Shown: in pieces, positions 8,317 through 17,094 of the stretch | Layout of the letters: each line of letters starts with the position of its first letter | How positions within the stretch are numbered: position 1 is the first letter of the stretch | Origin: Streptomyces roseirectus | GTDB taxonomy: Bacteria; Actinomycetota; Actinomycetes; Streptomycetales; Streptomycetaceae | DNA length: 64,000 nt | Assembly (NCBI RefSeq): GCF_014489635.1 | Contig: NZ_CP060828.1 | Coordinates: 9,412,001 to 9,476,000, forward strand | Direction of reading: 5' to 3' | Notes under the pieces: model-generated | Databases searched by the model: none | What the model was told of the DNA's origin: nothing | Seen by the model: the letters and a program-made list of their open reading frames with translations, nothing else | Made by a program: the position numbers and the translations under genes

Positions 8317-9852
8317 CGGTAGTTCGTTAAATCCGGTAGTAGAGGTCAAGGCCGTGTCCGGCCGTGACTGCGTCGATCAGGGCCTGGAGCTCGGAGGGTG
8401 GGTCCTTGTCCGTCCAGGCTTGCCACCACCGGTGGAGGGTGACGGCGGGGGTGAGCCAGGAACGGACGGCCCGTAAGGCCCTGGGCCAGCAAGGCTGTTG
8501 GTGCTGGTGGGGTGCGGCTGGGCCCCCTCTCTGGCCCGTCATCAGGGCACGGATCCGGCGCGGTGGCATCAAGTGGTCCGGGCGGTGCGAACCACTGGTC
8601 CCAGCAGAAGGAGAAGGCGCAGTTGACCAGGGTCTGGTGGCGGCGGATGGCGCGGTCGGAGCGGACTTGGAAGTCGGCCCAGCCGAGTTCGTCCTTGATC
8701 TGCTTGTAGCTCTGCTCGATCCACGGCCGCAGCCCGTAGAGCCGCACGATTTCGGCGAGGTCGGCCGACGGGTGTGGGCTGGTGTCGGCGTGCGGGGCGT
8801 CGGGGTGGGGCAGGTTGGTGGCCAGGAACCAGGTGGCCTTCTCCGGCAGCACACCCGGATCGGTGGTGGCCACCACCAGGCGGCACGGGGAGTCGGGTCC
8901 GTAGCCGCCCAGGCGGGTATCCGCGGCCCACCAGGTCTCGGTGTGCCCGTCGCGGAAGTGGCGCTCAACTCGTGTCCAGTCACCCGGATGTTCCGGGTCG
9001 GTACCGGCCAGGGCGCGGGCGGCATCGATGGGGGTGTGCGGCTGGTCGGAGCGGGCCCAGGTGCCGCGGTGCGGCCTGAGTGCCACGACGTAGGGAAGGC
9101 CCGCGTCGCGCAGCGCGAGGTACCAGTCGTCGCTCACGGAGTAGGCGCAGTCGGCGACCACCGCCCGGCAGGCGAAGCCCGCCTCTTTGGCTCGGGCCGC
9201 GAGGGCGGCGGACAGCTGCGGTTTCGTGCGGAAAGCCGGGTCGGACCGGCCGCGGGCGAAGCGATGGGCGGGCGTGTAGGGCCGGGCGTGCAGCGGGTAG
9301 TACACGCGGCCGTCGGTCCACACCGTGGTCACCGTGACGATGCCGTTGTCCGTCTTGCCCAGCCGACCCAGCCACTGCCGGCCCACGTTGGCGGTAGCCG
9401 TGCCGTCCTTGCGGTCCCCTGAGTCGTCGATCACGATGACCCCGCCGTCATGCGGAGCGGTCGCCGGCTGCTCGCGCAGCAGCTCAAGCCGCCGGTCGTT
9501 GACCTCCTCGGCCTCCCAGGGCGACTCCGAGAGGAAGAACTGCAGCCGCTGCACCCCCGGCGTGCCCGCACCTGCCACCGGCTCCGCCCCGGCCAGGCAG
9601 GTGATCGTCTTGTTCCGCTCCCGCGGCGCCAGCAACCCGGTCAGATACTCACGAAAACCTCGCCGCTGAGCCAAGCTGAAGAAGAGGTCGTCGAACCGGG
9701 CCGCGTACTCCTCCAACGGCCCCGGCGCAGGCGGACACGGACGGCGAGCAGTCATCTCCAGCCCCCAACAGAGCAGTTGACTCCTACCACCGGCCTACGG
9801 GCGACCCGCCCCGTCGTCAACCCACATCACCGCCGGATTTAACGAACTACCG
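8317..9852 (-). mobile_element. IS701-type insertion sequence
   Basis: Perfect 20-bp terminal inverted repeats: CGGTAGTTCGTTAAATCCGG at 8317-8336 and its complement at 9833-9852. The flanks carry a 4-bp direct repeat GTAG (8313-8316 and 9853-9856), matching the 4-bp, TA-centred duplication known for IS701 elements. The left GTAG is made of the last base of IS630 copy B plus TAG, so this element arrived after the composite transposon. It encodes one transposase frame on the minus strand. Confidence 0.85.
8327..9755 (-). pseudogene. IS701-type transposase with a C-terminal frameshift
   Basis: ATG at 9755 opens a DDE transposase of the IS701/IS4-like group. An N-terminal helical region precedes the first acidic motif VIVIDDSGDRKDG near residue 107, with VVADCAYS near 200 and a C-terminal YxxRxxIEQSYKQIKDELG-type block near 350 carrying the final Glu. 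The frame runs to a stop at 8346, but after ...CWDQWFAPP the expected C-terminus (LHRWWQAWTDKDPP ... DLYYRI) is found in another frame ending at 8327. A 1-nt indel near 8585 explains this. The last ~70 residues are therefore scrambled; the catalytic residues remain, so activity is doubtful rather than excluded. Confidence 0.75.
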
Positions 9853-9855
9853 GTA

Positions 9856-10668
9856 GGACGCTTCGGGACCTTCGGGCACGCGGTGACTCCCGAACAGGCG
9901 AAGGAGATCGAGGCGCTGGGGTACGGCGCCGTATGGGTGGGGAATTCACCGTCCGCCGATCTGAAGTGGGCCGAACCGATGCTGGAGAGGACCAGCACGC
10001 TGAAGGTGGCCAGCGGCATCGTGAACATCTGGAAAGGGGACGCCGGGCTCGCCGCGGAGTCCTTCCACCGTATCGAGAGCGCCTACCCCGGCCGCTTCCT
10101 CCTGGGCATCGGCGTCGGCAACCCCGAAACCAATCAGCAGTACCGCAAGCCGGTCGACGCGCTGAACGACTACCTCGACAAGCTGGACGAGTACGGCGTG
10201 CCGGACAGCCGCCGGATCGTCGCCGCGATCGGGCCGCAACTGCTGAGGCTCGCCGCACGCCGCAGTACGGGCGCGCACCCGTACTCGACGATCCCGCAGC
10301 ACACCGCTCAGGCCCGCGAGGCGATCGGGCCCGACGCGTTCCTCGCACCGGAGCACAAGGTCGTGCTGACCGGCGACACCGGCGAGGCGCGCGCCGTCGG
10401 CCGCGACCTGCTCGCGATGTACTTCAACCGCGCGAACGCCCTCAAGAGCTGGAAACGGATGGGCTTCACCGACGAGGACATCACCGCGCCCGGCAGCGAC
10501 CGCCTCCTGGACGCCATCATCGTCCACGGCACCCCCGAGGCCATCGCGGCGAGACTGCGGCAGCACCTCGACGCAGGCGCGGACCACGTGCCGGTCCAGG
10601 TCCTGACGCCCCCCGACCGACTCGTCCCCGCGCTCGCCGAACTGGCCGGGGCGCTCGGCCTGCGATGA
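9856..10668 (+). pseudogene. LLM-class F420-dependent-type oxidoreductase, main part, lacking its start
   Basis: From 9856 the frame reads GRFGTFGHAVTPEQAKEIEALGYG-like sequence, then the TIM-barrel pattern of luciferase-like monooxygenases: WVGNSP, ASGIVNIW near residue 45, GRFLLGIGVG (flavin-phosphate region), and a C-terminal helix ending ALGLR. This group (about 280 aa) uses F420 or FMN to oxidise or reduce small substrates. The first ten codons are at 158-187. Internal GTG 9883 could serve as a late start, but would delete the first beta strand, so the gene is most likely dead. The body shows no frameshift, consistent with recent interruption. Confidence 0.8.
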
Positions 10669-11067
10669 GTGGAGAGAGCGAACGTCCTGTGCGGCTCTTC
10701 GTCACCGGCAGACCGTCGACCGCGTGATGGCGGAGGCGGTCGGGAGCGGCGACGCCCCGGCCGTCGTCGACTGGGCGACCCTCGCGGCGGCGACCGACGC
10801 GAAGCCGAAGCCGCGCTGCGCCGCAGGCCCGTGGGCCGGCCGCGCCCGCGGGCTGCGGTGCCTCGCTCCCGCCGGGGGCTTCGGCAGGCGGATCCGCAGG
10901 ATGAACCGACTGGCCGGCTGACCTTGGGCCGCTGGGCGGCCCGGTGGAGAAGTGGGTGACGTGATTCCGCACAAAACCCCTTTCGGGAGTGATCTTGTGA
11001 ATGGCACCATCAGGGCGGCATACACAGCTTGTTCACATCTCCTGACCGAAAGCGTGACCGTCAGCAC
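10669..11067. other. Non-coding stretch before the secreted PA14/FN3 gene
   Basis: No convincing gene on either strand; a long minus-strand frame across this and the next gene is a GC shadow. The last 100 bp are AT-richer (around ACACAGCTTGTTCACATC) and probably hold the promoter of the downstream gene. Confidence 0.4.
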
Positions 11068-13332
11068 ATGCGTATATCCCTCGGCGTCACACGCCGGACC
11101 GCCGGCGCTGCCGTGCTCTCCCTGGCCACCGCCCTGACCGGACTCGCCTTCCCCGCCACCGCGCAGGCGGCCGTGACCTGCGCGGCCGGCGTGTGGAAGG
11201 CCCAGTACTACGCCAACACCGCACTCACCGGCACCCCGAAGGGCACTGTCTGCGACGCCGCCATCGCCGAGAACTACGGCCTCGGCGACCCCGCCGGCGT
11301 CACCTTGCCGAGGGACAGGTTCGGTGTCCGCTGGACCACCACGCGGAACTTCGGCTCCGGCGGCCCCTTCGACCTGACCGTGGCCGCCCAGGACGGCGTC
11401 CGTGTCTACCTCGACAACTCCCGCAAGATCGACCTGTGGCATGACGTCAGCCGGACGCAGAAGAAGACCGTCCGGCTCACCGTCCCGCGCGGAACCCACA
11501 CCCTGCGCGTGGACTTCGCGGCGTTCACCGGCGCCGCCGACATCGCCTTCGGCTACCGGCCCGTCACCGGCGCTGCCCTCGACAAGACCGCGCCCCTGGC
11601 CCCGTCCGGCGTGAAGGCCGGCTACGCGGCGGGCACCCTGAGGGCGAGCCTGGCGTGGGCCCGCAACCAGGAGCTGGACCTGGCCGGTTACCGCGTCTAC
11701 CGCCGCACCGGGAGCACTGGCGCCTGGAGCACCCTGGGCAGCGCCCCGACCACGGCCGCCGCGTTCACCGACACGCCCCCGGCCACCGGCGCGGGCTACG
11801 AGTACGCCCTGCGCGCCGTCGACCGCGCCGGCAACCTCTCCCCGCTGTCCGCCCCGGCACGCGTCGTCAGCGCCGACCGGACGGCCCCCGCCGCCCCGAC
11901 CGGACTCACGGCCACCTACGACGATTTCGGCGCCCGCTTGTCCTGGTCCGAGGTGAGCGGCGCGAGCGCCTACGAGGTGCAGCGCTCCCTCGCGCCGGAG
12001 GGACCGTTCGCCTCCATCGCCGTCCCCACCCAGAGCACGGCGCTGACCGACCCCGGTGCCACCGTGAGCACGACCTATCACTACCGCGTGCGGGCCCTGG
12101 ACGACGCGGGCAACACCTCCCCGTACTCCGCGCCCGTCCGCCTCGACACACCCGACCCCAAGCCCCTGGCGCCGGCCGGCGTCTCCGCGAACGGGTGGGT
12201 CGACCGCAACACCGTCGGCTGGCGGTACGACGGCGACGACGCCCACCGGTTCCACGTCTACGCCGCCGAGTCGGCCACCGGCCCCTGGACCCGGCTGACC
12301 GAGACCCCGGTCACCGGCCGCGTCTACGACGACTTCACGGCCCCCGTCCGCCAGGTGCGCCACTACCAGGTCCGGGCGGTCACGGCGCGCGGCACGGAGT
12401 CGGACCCGTCGGCGACGGCCTCGGCGACCCGCACCGGCGACGTCACCCCGCCGCACATGCCCTACGGCCTGGACGCGTGGGACGGCACCGACGGCGTACA
12501 CCTCTCCTGGACGGCCAACACCGACGACACGGACCACTACCTCGTCCTGCGTAAGCCGATGTTCGGCGCGTGGGAGCAGATCGCCGTGGTGCGCGGCGCC
12601 GCCTACCTGGACGCCGCCGTCCCCGCCGACGTGCGGTTCGGCTACACCGTCCGCGCCGTCGACGCGGCCGGCAACGTCTCCCCGATGCCCGAGCCCGGCT
12701 ACGGCACCGTCTACGGCAAGCGCCTGCCGGTCCGTGAGAAGCCGGCCGCGCCCGCCTCGGTGACCGCGACGGCCGCGAACGGCAACGTCACCGTGGAGTG
12801 GACCGCCAGCACCTCGGCCGACATCGCCGGCTACTACGTCTACCGCACGACCTCCCCGGACCCCACGTCCGCCTACTCCGTCTCCCCGCTCCTCACCGGG
12901 ACGACGTTCACGAACGAGAACGTCCCCGCCGGCAAGACGTGGTTCTACGTCGTACGCGTCGTCAGCAAGCACAGCACGTGGTCCGACTTCTCGCCGGTGG
13001 CCGAGGTCACCGTGCCCTGCCCGGCACTGACCGGGCCGCCCACACCCCGGATCACCGGAGGCGGCCGGGGAGCGGACTTCGTCCAGCTCAACTGGGAGGC
13101 CGGAGCGTGCGACCAGGGGGCCACCGTCTCCTACAACGTCTACCGGTCCACCTCCGCCTCCGACGTCTTCACCCCTGAGCGCCGCATCGCCTCCGGCGTG
13201 ACGCGGCCGACCTACACGGATCCCGGTCTGGCTCGCGCGTATTACTACTACGTCGTCACCGCCGTGGCCGCCGACGGCACCGAATCCGCCCCGCAGGCCA
13301 GGCCGTTCGAGGTCTCGATGATGGCGCCCTGA
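11068..13332 (+). CDS. Secreted PA14-type/fibronectin III repeat protein (754 aa)
   Basis: ATG at 11068 starts a Sec signal peptide (MRISLGVTRRTAG, hydrophobic core, cleavage near AQAA). Residues ~38-170 resemble a PA14 domain (WKAQYYANTALTG ... RFGVRWTT ... VRVYLDN), a carbohydrate-binding beta-barrel. Six fibronectin type III repeats follow (about 175-270, 272-365, 367-460, 462-555, 560-655, 660-750), recognisable from repeated YxVYR and YxVRAVDAAGN motifs. There is no catalytic domain, transmembrane anchor or sortase motif, so it is likely a free extracellular adhesin or polysaccharide-binding protein. The gene stands alone and ends in a strong hairpin. Confidence 0.8.
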   Translation: MRISLGVTRRTAGAAVLSLATALTGLAFPATAQAAVTCAAGVWKAQYYANTALTGTPKGTVCDAAIAENYGLGDPAGVTLPRDRFGVRWTTTRNFGSGGPFDLTVAAQDGVRVYLDNSRKIDLWHDVSRTQKKTVRLTVPRGTHTLRVDFAAFTGAADIAFGYRPVTGAALDKTAPLAPSGVKAGYAAGTLRASLAWARNQELDLAGYRVYRRTGSTGAWSTLGSAPTTAAAFTDTPPATGAGYEYALRAVDRAGNLSPLSAPARVVSADRTAPAAPTGLTATYDDFGARLSWSEVSGASAYEVQRSLAPEGPFASIAVPTQSTALTDPGATVSTTYHYRVRALDDAGNTSPYSAPVRLDTPDPKPLAPAGVSANGWVDRNTVGWRYDGDDAHRFHVYAAESATGPWTRLTETPVTGRVYDDFTAPVRQVRHYQVRAVTARGTESDPSATASATRTGDVTPPHMPYGLDAWDGTDGVHLSWTANTDDTDHYLVLRKPMFGAWEQIAVVRGAAYLDAAVPADVRFGYTVRAVDAAGNVSPMPEPGYGTVYGKRLPVREKPAAPASVTATAANGNVTVEWTASTSADIAGYYVYRTTSPDPTSAYSVSPLLTGTTFTNENVPAGKTWFYVVRVVSKHSTWSDFSPVAEVTVPCPALTGPPTPRITGGGRGADFVQLNWEAGACDQGATVSYNVYRSTSASDVFTPERRIASGVTRPTYTDPGLARAYYYYVVTAVAADGTESAPQARPFEVSMMAP

Positions 13333-13350
13333 CACCCTGCTCGCCCCTTC

Positions 13351-13398
13351 GGGCCCCCGCCGTCCACACGCCTTCAGGCTGTTGGACGGCGGGGGCCC
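13351..13398 (+). terminator. Strong intrinsic terminator hairpin
   Basis: A 16-bp perfect stem: GGGCCCCCGCCGTCCA (13351-13366) pairs with TGGACGGCGGGGGCCC (13383-13398), starting 18 bp after the stop of the FN3 protein. It lacks a T-tract, as most Streptomyces terminators do. Confidence 0.85.
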
Positions 13399-13479
13399 GC
13401 GCGTGAACTCTCAACAAACATCGGCCACGTGTGCAAGGCTGACGATCATCCGGGGACATGCCCCCGGACCGTCACGCTG

Positions 13480-13910
13480 ATGATCGTGACCGCTCCGGGA
13501 CAGACCGAGCGGGTCGCCAGGGAACTGGACGCGGTCGAGGGCGGCACGGTCGGCCGCTTCTACGACAAGCTCGGGTACCTCCGCGCGACCGTCCCGACCG
13601 GCTAGGCGCGGGCGGCCGTCGCCGCCGCCGAGACTGAGCCTGGTCACCGTGAAACTCCGGGCTGCCCCGAAGAGCACGGGCATCAAGAGCGTGCTCCTGG
13701 TGGTCGACGACCTCCGCACGCCGGGCGTCGACAAGCGGATCCTCGACACCGTCGTCGTCTCCACGCCGCTCCGCCATACCTTCAGCGCCTCGGGTCCGGT
13801 GCGGCGCACCACGTTCACCTCGTACGTCGTGACCGTCCCACCGGGCACGACGTGGCTGGAGATCGCGCTCGACGGGCTGCGGGAGGGCAGCAAGACCTTC
13901 TTCACAGTTC
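13480..13910 (+). pseudogene. Relic of an S8 (subtilisin-like) peptidase with large internal deletion
   Basis: Two separated fragments are visible. 13480-13605 reads MIVTAPGQTERVARELDAVEG ... GYLRATVPTG then stops, resembling the propeptide/early region of long Streptomyces S8 peptidases. From about 13635 another frame reads VKLRAAPKSTGIKSVLLVVDD ... TTSYVVTVPPG-like beta-rich sequence, resembling their C-terminal non-catalytic region. The Asp-His-Ser catalytic domain between them is gone. The assignment rests on recall of that family's flanking domains. Confidence 0.45.
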
Positions 13911-13994
13911 GCCGTCATGCCGTAGGCCGGACGACGCGGTCGGGGCGGGCGAGTCGTGGCCACGTCTCTTCAAGGCCCGCGCGCGTTCAGTTCC

Positions 13995-15101
13995 TCATGC
14001 CGTCGCCTTCGTGTAGGGGTTCTGCCACAGGCCCTGTGCGGCCAGCCGGGGCAGGACCCCCTCGCCGAAGGTGTAGACCTCCTCCAGGAGCGGGAAGCCG
14101 GAGAAGATGAACTCGTCGATGCCGAGGGCGGCGTACTCCTTGATGCGGTCCACGACTTCGTCGTGGCTGCCGACCAGCGCTGTTCCCGCGCCACCGCGGA
14201 CGAGGCCGATGCCGGCCCAGAGGTTGGGGTAGATCTCCAGCCCTTCGCGGTTGCCGTTGTGCAGGGCGAACATGCGCTGCTGGCCCAGGGATTCGGTCTG
14301 GCGGAGTCCTTCCCGCATCTCGCGCAGGGTCTCCTCGTCGAAGCCGCTGAGCAGGCGGTCCGCCTCGGCCCACGCCTGGGCGGAGGTGTCGCGGGTGATG
14401 CAGTGCAGCCGGATGCCGAAGCGCAGTGTGCGGCCCTCCTTCTCCGCGAGCCCCTTCACCCAGTTGATTTTTTCGGCGACCTGGTGGGGCGGTTCGCCCC
14501 AGGTCAGGTACACGTCGGCGTGGCGGGCGGCGATCTCGCCCGCGACCGGCGAGGAGCCGCCGAAGTAGACGTCCGGGACGGGGTCGGGCAGCCGGGCGAG
14601 TTCGGCGTTCTCGACCTGGATGTGCTCGCCCTGGAAGGTGACGGCCTCGCCCTGCCACAGGCGCTTGGCGATCTCCAGGAACTCCCCGCTGCGCCGGTAG
14701 CGGTCGTCCTTGCCGAGGAAGTCGCCGTAGGCGCGCTGCTCGTGGCTCTCGCCGCCGGTCACCACGTTCAGCAGCAGCCGGCCCTGGGTGTGCCGCTGGT
14801 AGGTGGACGCCATCTGCGCGGCGAGCATCGGCGAGATGATGCCGGGCCGGAACGCCACCAGGAACTTCAGCCGCTCGCTGTGCTGGGCGACCATCGCGGT
14901 GGTCAGCCAGGCGTCCTCGCACCAGGGGCCCGTGGGGCTGAGCGCGCCGGTGAAGCCCATGTCCTCCGCCGCGCGGGCGATCATGCCGAGGTAGGGGATC
15001 GACGCCGGCCGGTCCCGGGCGAAGGCACCGGCCGCGGGCCCGCCGACGAGATGCCGGCTGTCGCCGTTGGTGGGGATGAACCAGTGGAAGGTGAGGGACA
15101 T
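13995..15101 (-). CDS. ssuD: FMNH2-dependent alkanesulfonate-type monooxygenase (SsuD-like)
   Basis: A 368-aa luciferase-like flavin monooxygenase starting at ATG 15101 (GGAG 8 bp upstream). The family cleaves C1-C10 alkanesulfonates to aldehyde plus sulfite using reduced FMN. The start FHWFIPTNGDSRHL, the GRLLLNVVTGG segment and the C-terminal DEFIFSGFPLLEE are typical of SsuD; the length fits. It is 61 bp downstream of an FMN reductase on the same strand, which would supply FMNH2. No ssuABC transporter is adjacent, so uptake must come from elsewhere or the true substrate may be another sulfonate or sulfone. Sulfur-limitation control is expected but not shown. Confidence 0.85.
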   Translation of the reverse strand: MSLTFHWFIPTNGDSRHLVGGPAAGAFARDRPASIPYLGMIARAAEDMGFTGALSPTGPWCEDAWLTTAMVAQHSERLKFLVAFRPGIISPMLAAQMASTYQRHTQGRLLLNVVTGGESHEQRAYGDFLGKDDRYRRSGEFLEIAKRLWQGEAVTFQGEHIQVENAELARLPDPVPDVYFGGSSPVAGEIAARHADVYLTWGEPPHQVAEKINWVKGLAEKEGRTLRFGIRLHCITRDTSAQAWAEADRLLSGFDEETLREMREGLRQTESLGQQRMFALHNGNREGLEIYPNLWAGIGLVRGGAGTALVGSHDEVVDRIKEYAALGIDEFIFSGFPLLEEVYTFGEGVLPRLAAQGLWQNPYTKATA

Positions 15102-15162
15102 GGCGGGGCTCCGTTCTGGAAAGTCGTGCGCGGCCGTGCTGTGGCGTGCGGACCCGGGGTGG

Positions 15163-15717
15163 TCAACTCGCCAGGGCGGGCCGGGGGATCCGGTGCAGAC
15201 CGGCGGAGAAGACGTCCACGACGTGACGCAGGCTCTCGGCCGCGGCCGGGGCGAGGACGAGGGAGCCGTCCTCGTGCGCGGTGATGTCCTGGTCGAGCGT
15301 GAACCAGCCCTGCGCGATGTGGGCCGCGCCCATGGAGGCCAGCACCGGGCGCAACGCGTAGTCGATGACCAGCACATGGGCGAGCGTGCCGCCCGTGGCC
15401 AGCGGCAGGACGCTCTTGCCGCTGAGCGCGTGCTGCGGAAGCAGGTCGAGCAGGGCCTTGAGGACACCGGCGTAGGCGGCCTTGTAGACGGGGGTGCCGA
15501 TGACGACGCCGTCGGCGCGCTCGAAGAGTTCGCTCACCGCGACGACGGCGGGGTGCCGCGCGTCGGCGCCGCACAGGGCCTCGGCCGGCACGGCGCGCAC
15601 GTCGAGGGGGATCACCTCGTGCCCCTGCGCGGTGAGGCGGGCGTCGAGGTGGCGCAGCAGCCTGCCCGTGCGGGAGGAAGCGGAGGGACTGCCGGAGACC
15701 GACAGAACGGTGGCCAT
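15163..15717 (-). CDS. ssuE: NADPH-dependent FMN reductase (SsuE-like)
   Basis: A 184-aa flavodoxin-like reductase with a strong ribosome binding site (AGAGGAG) before ATG 15717. The N-terminal LSVSGSPSASSRT loop binds FMN phosphate; GTPVYKAAYAGVLKALLDLLP is the second signature of the SsuE/MsuE group. It should reduce FMN for the downstream SsuD-like monooxygenase in an apparent two-gene operon. The upstream region contains a 13-bp palindrome that may be an operator. Confidence 0.85.
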   Translation of the reverse strand: MATVLSVSGSPSASSRTGRLLRHLDARLTAQGHEVIPLDVRAVPAEALCGADARHPAVVAVSELFERADGVVIGTPVYKAAYAGVLKALLDLLPQHALSGKSVLPLATGGTLAHVLVIDYALRPVLASMGAAHIAQGWFTLDQDITAHEDGSLVLAPAAAESLRHVVDVFSAGLHRIPRPALAS

Positions 15718-16096
15718 GGACTCCTCTTTCGGAAGGTGCAGGCTGCCCGCGCGCATGCCGGGCACCCACAGCTTTCCGCACCCGCGAGGGGCTTCCCATC
15801 GTCAACCTTGACGTTTTCGCCGGACGCCACATACATCCCACCTATTACTCCGAGTAACGACGTCTGGCCCGCGCGGTTCATTTGAGAGAAAGGCAAGATT
15901 CACTTCCGGAGGCCGCAGGGCTTGTGGCAGCATGACTTCCCTCCGGAGGGGTATCGCCCCAGCTCGGAGACGTTTTGAGACTCCGGATCACCATGTCCCA
16001 CGCCCGGCCGCCCCGGCCGCCTCATGTCACCCATGAATCCCCCACCAGGCCGACCCGCAGACGCCGGAGCCGTGCCCAGCACAACGGAGTGATCCC
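15718..16096. other. Divergent regulatory region between ssuE and the carbamoyltransferase
   Basis: This gene-free 379 bp separates the ssu pair (minus) from the cluster's first plus-strand gene and probably holds promoters for both. Apart from the palindrome at 15845-15857 I see no riboswitch-like fold. It is a plausible left edge of the peptide cluster. Confidence 0.5.
15845..15857. promoter_or_regulatory. 13-bp perfect palindrome, candidate operator
   Basis: TTACTC-C-GAGTAA, two 6-bp arms around one base, lies 128 bp upstream of the ssuE start in an AT-richer patch. Its position suits a repressor or activator site for the ssu pair or a core promoter overlap. The binding protein is unknown. 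Confidence 0.4.
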
Positions 16097-17032
16097 ATGA
16101 GTATTGGTGCAGTTCGACATCTCATCTCGACGTCCGACCTGACGGACACCGAACTGGCCGCCCTCGCCGAACGCGGCGCCGAGTTCTCGGCGGGATCGGT
16201 ACGCGGCGGCCGTCAACTCGACGGTCTGGTCGCGGGCATCTACTTCCTCAAGACCTCCACCCGCACCCGGACGTCGTTCTCGACGGCGGCCCTGCGGCTC
16301 GGCGCGCAGATCGTCACCTTCGGCCCGGGAGACCTGCAGACCAACACCGGCGAGACCCTGGCCGACACGGCCGACGTGCTCTCCCGCATGCTGGACCTCC
16401 TCGTCGCCCGCACCGCGGGCGACCCCGCCGACCTGCGCACGCTGGCCGGCCAGCGGAGGATGGCCGTCGTCAACGCCATGACGGCCGACGAGCACCCCAC
16501 CCAGGCGGTGGCCGACCTCGCCACGCTGCTCAGGCACTTCGGGCGGATCGAAGGACTGCGGATCTGCTACCTCGGCGAGGGCAACAACACCGCCGCCGCC
16601 CTGGCCCTCACCCTGACCAGGTTCAAGGGCGTCCACCTCGAACTGCGCACCCCGCCCGGCTACGGCCTCAGCCCCGCGACACTGCGCCGCGCGACGGAGA
16701 ACGCCGCGCGCAGCGGCGCGACCCTGGTGGAACGCCACTCCATGGACGAACGGCCGGCCGGCTTCGACGTCCTCTACACCACCCGGTGGCAGACCACGGG
16801 GACGAGCAAGGCGGACCCCGACTGGCGGCGCGCCTTCGCGCCCTTCCAGGTCACCTCCGCCCTGTGGGAGGACAGCCCGCAGGCCGTCTTCCTGCACGAC
16901 CTGCCGGCGCACCGCGGGGAGGACGTCACCGCCGAGGTGCTGGACGGCCCCCGCAGCCTCGCCTTCGACCAGGCGGAGAACAAGCTGTACGCGGCGATGG
17001 CCGTACTGGAATGGTGCGCCGGACGGCGCTGA
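16097..17032 (+). CDS. Ornithine/aspartate-carbamoyltransferase family enzyme, cluster carbamoyltransferase
   Basis: This 311-aa enzyme belongs to the ATCase/OTCase fold, transferring a carbamoyl group from carbamoyl phosphate to an amine. The carbamoyl-phosphate motif S-T-R-T-R is at residues 54-58 and HPTQ near 133-136, so that half-site is intact. The second-substrate loops differ: the OTCase HCLP motif is HDLP (about 267-270), and the SMG loop is replaced by a TTG-containing segment. A non-ornithine substrate is therefore likely. The cluster makes 2,3-diaminopropionate; carbamylation of its beta-amine would give 3-ureidoalanine, as VioL/CmnL-type enzymes are proposed to do in tuberactinomycin pathways. 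ATG 16097 has GGAGTG upstream. A housekeeping argF paralogue cannot be fully excluded, but the motif change and context argue against it. Confidence 0.75.
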   Translation: MSIGAVRHLISTSDLTDTELAALAERGAEFSAGSVRGGRQLDGLVAGIYFLKTSTRTRTSFSTAALRLGAQIVTFGPGDLQTNTGETLADTADVLSRMLDLLVARTAGDPADLRTLAGQRRMAVVNAMTADEHPTQAVADLATLLRHFGRIEGLRICYLGEGNNTAAALALTLTRFKGVHLELRTPPGYGLSPATLRRATENAARSGATLVERHSMDERPAGFDVLYTTRWQTTGTSKADPDWRRAFAPFQVTSALWEDSPQAVFLHDLPAHRGEDVTAEVLDGPRSLAFDQAENKLYAAMAVLEWCAGRR

Positions 17033-17094
17033 TCCGTAGCAGGTCCACAAGAAGGCAACCATTCACACGGCACGCAGAACAAGGTTGGTGGCCT

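Noticed and set aside
10724..10921. 65-codon plus-strand ORF after the LLM gene
   Set aside because: Low-complexity Ala/Arg/Pro translation, without gene-like motif or clear ribosome binding site.
10702..13335. 877-codon minus-strand frame opposite the FN3 protein
   Set aside because: It is the antisense of a well-supported signal peptide-PA14-FN3 gene, with Gly/Val/Arg-rich low-complexity translation and no motif; a GC-bias shadow.
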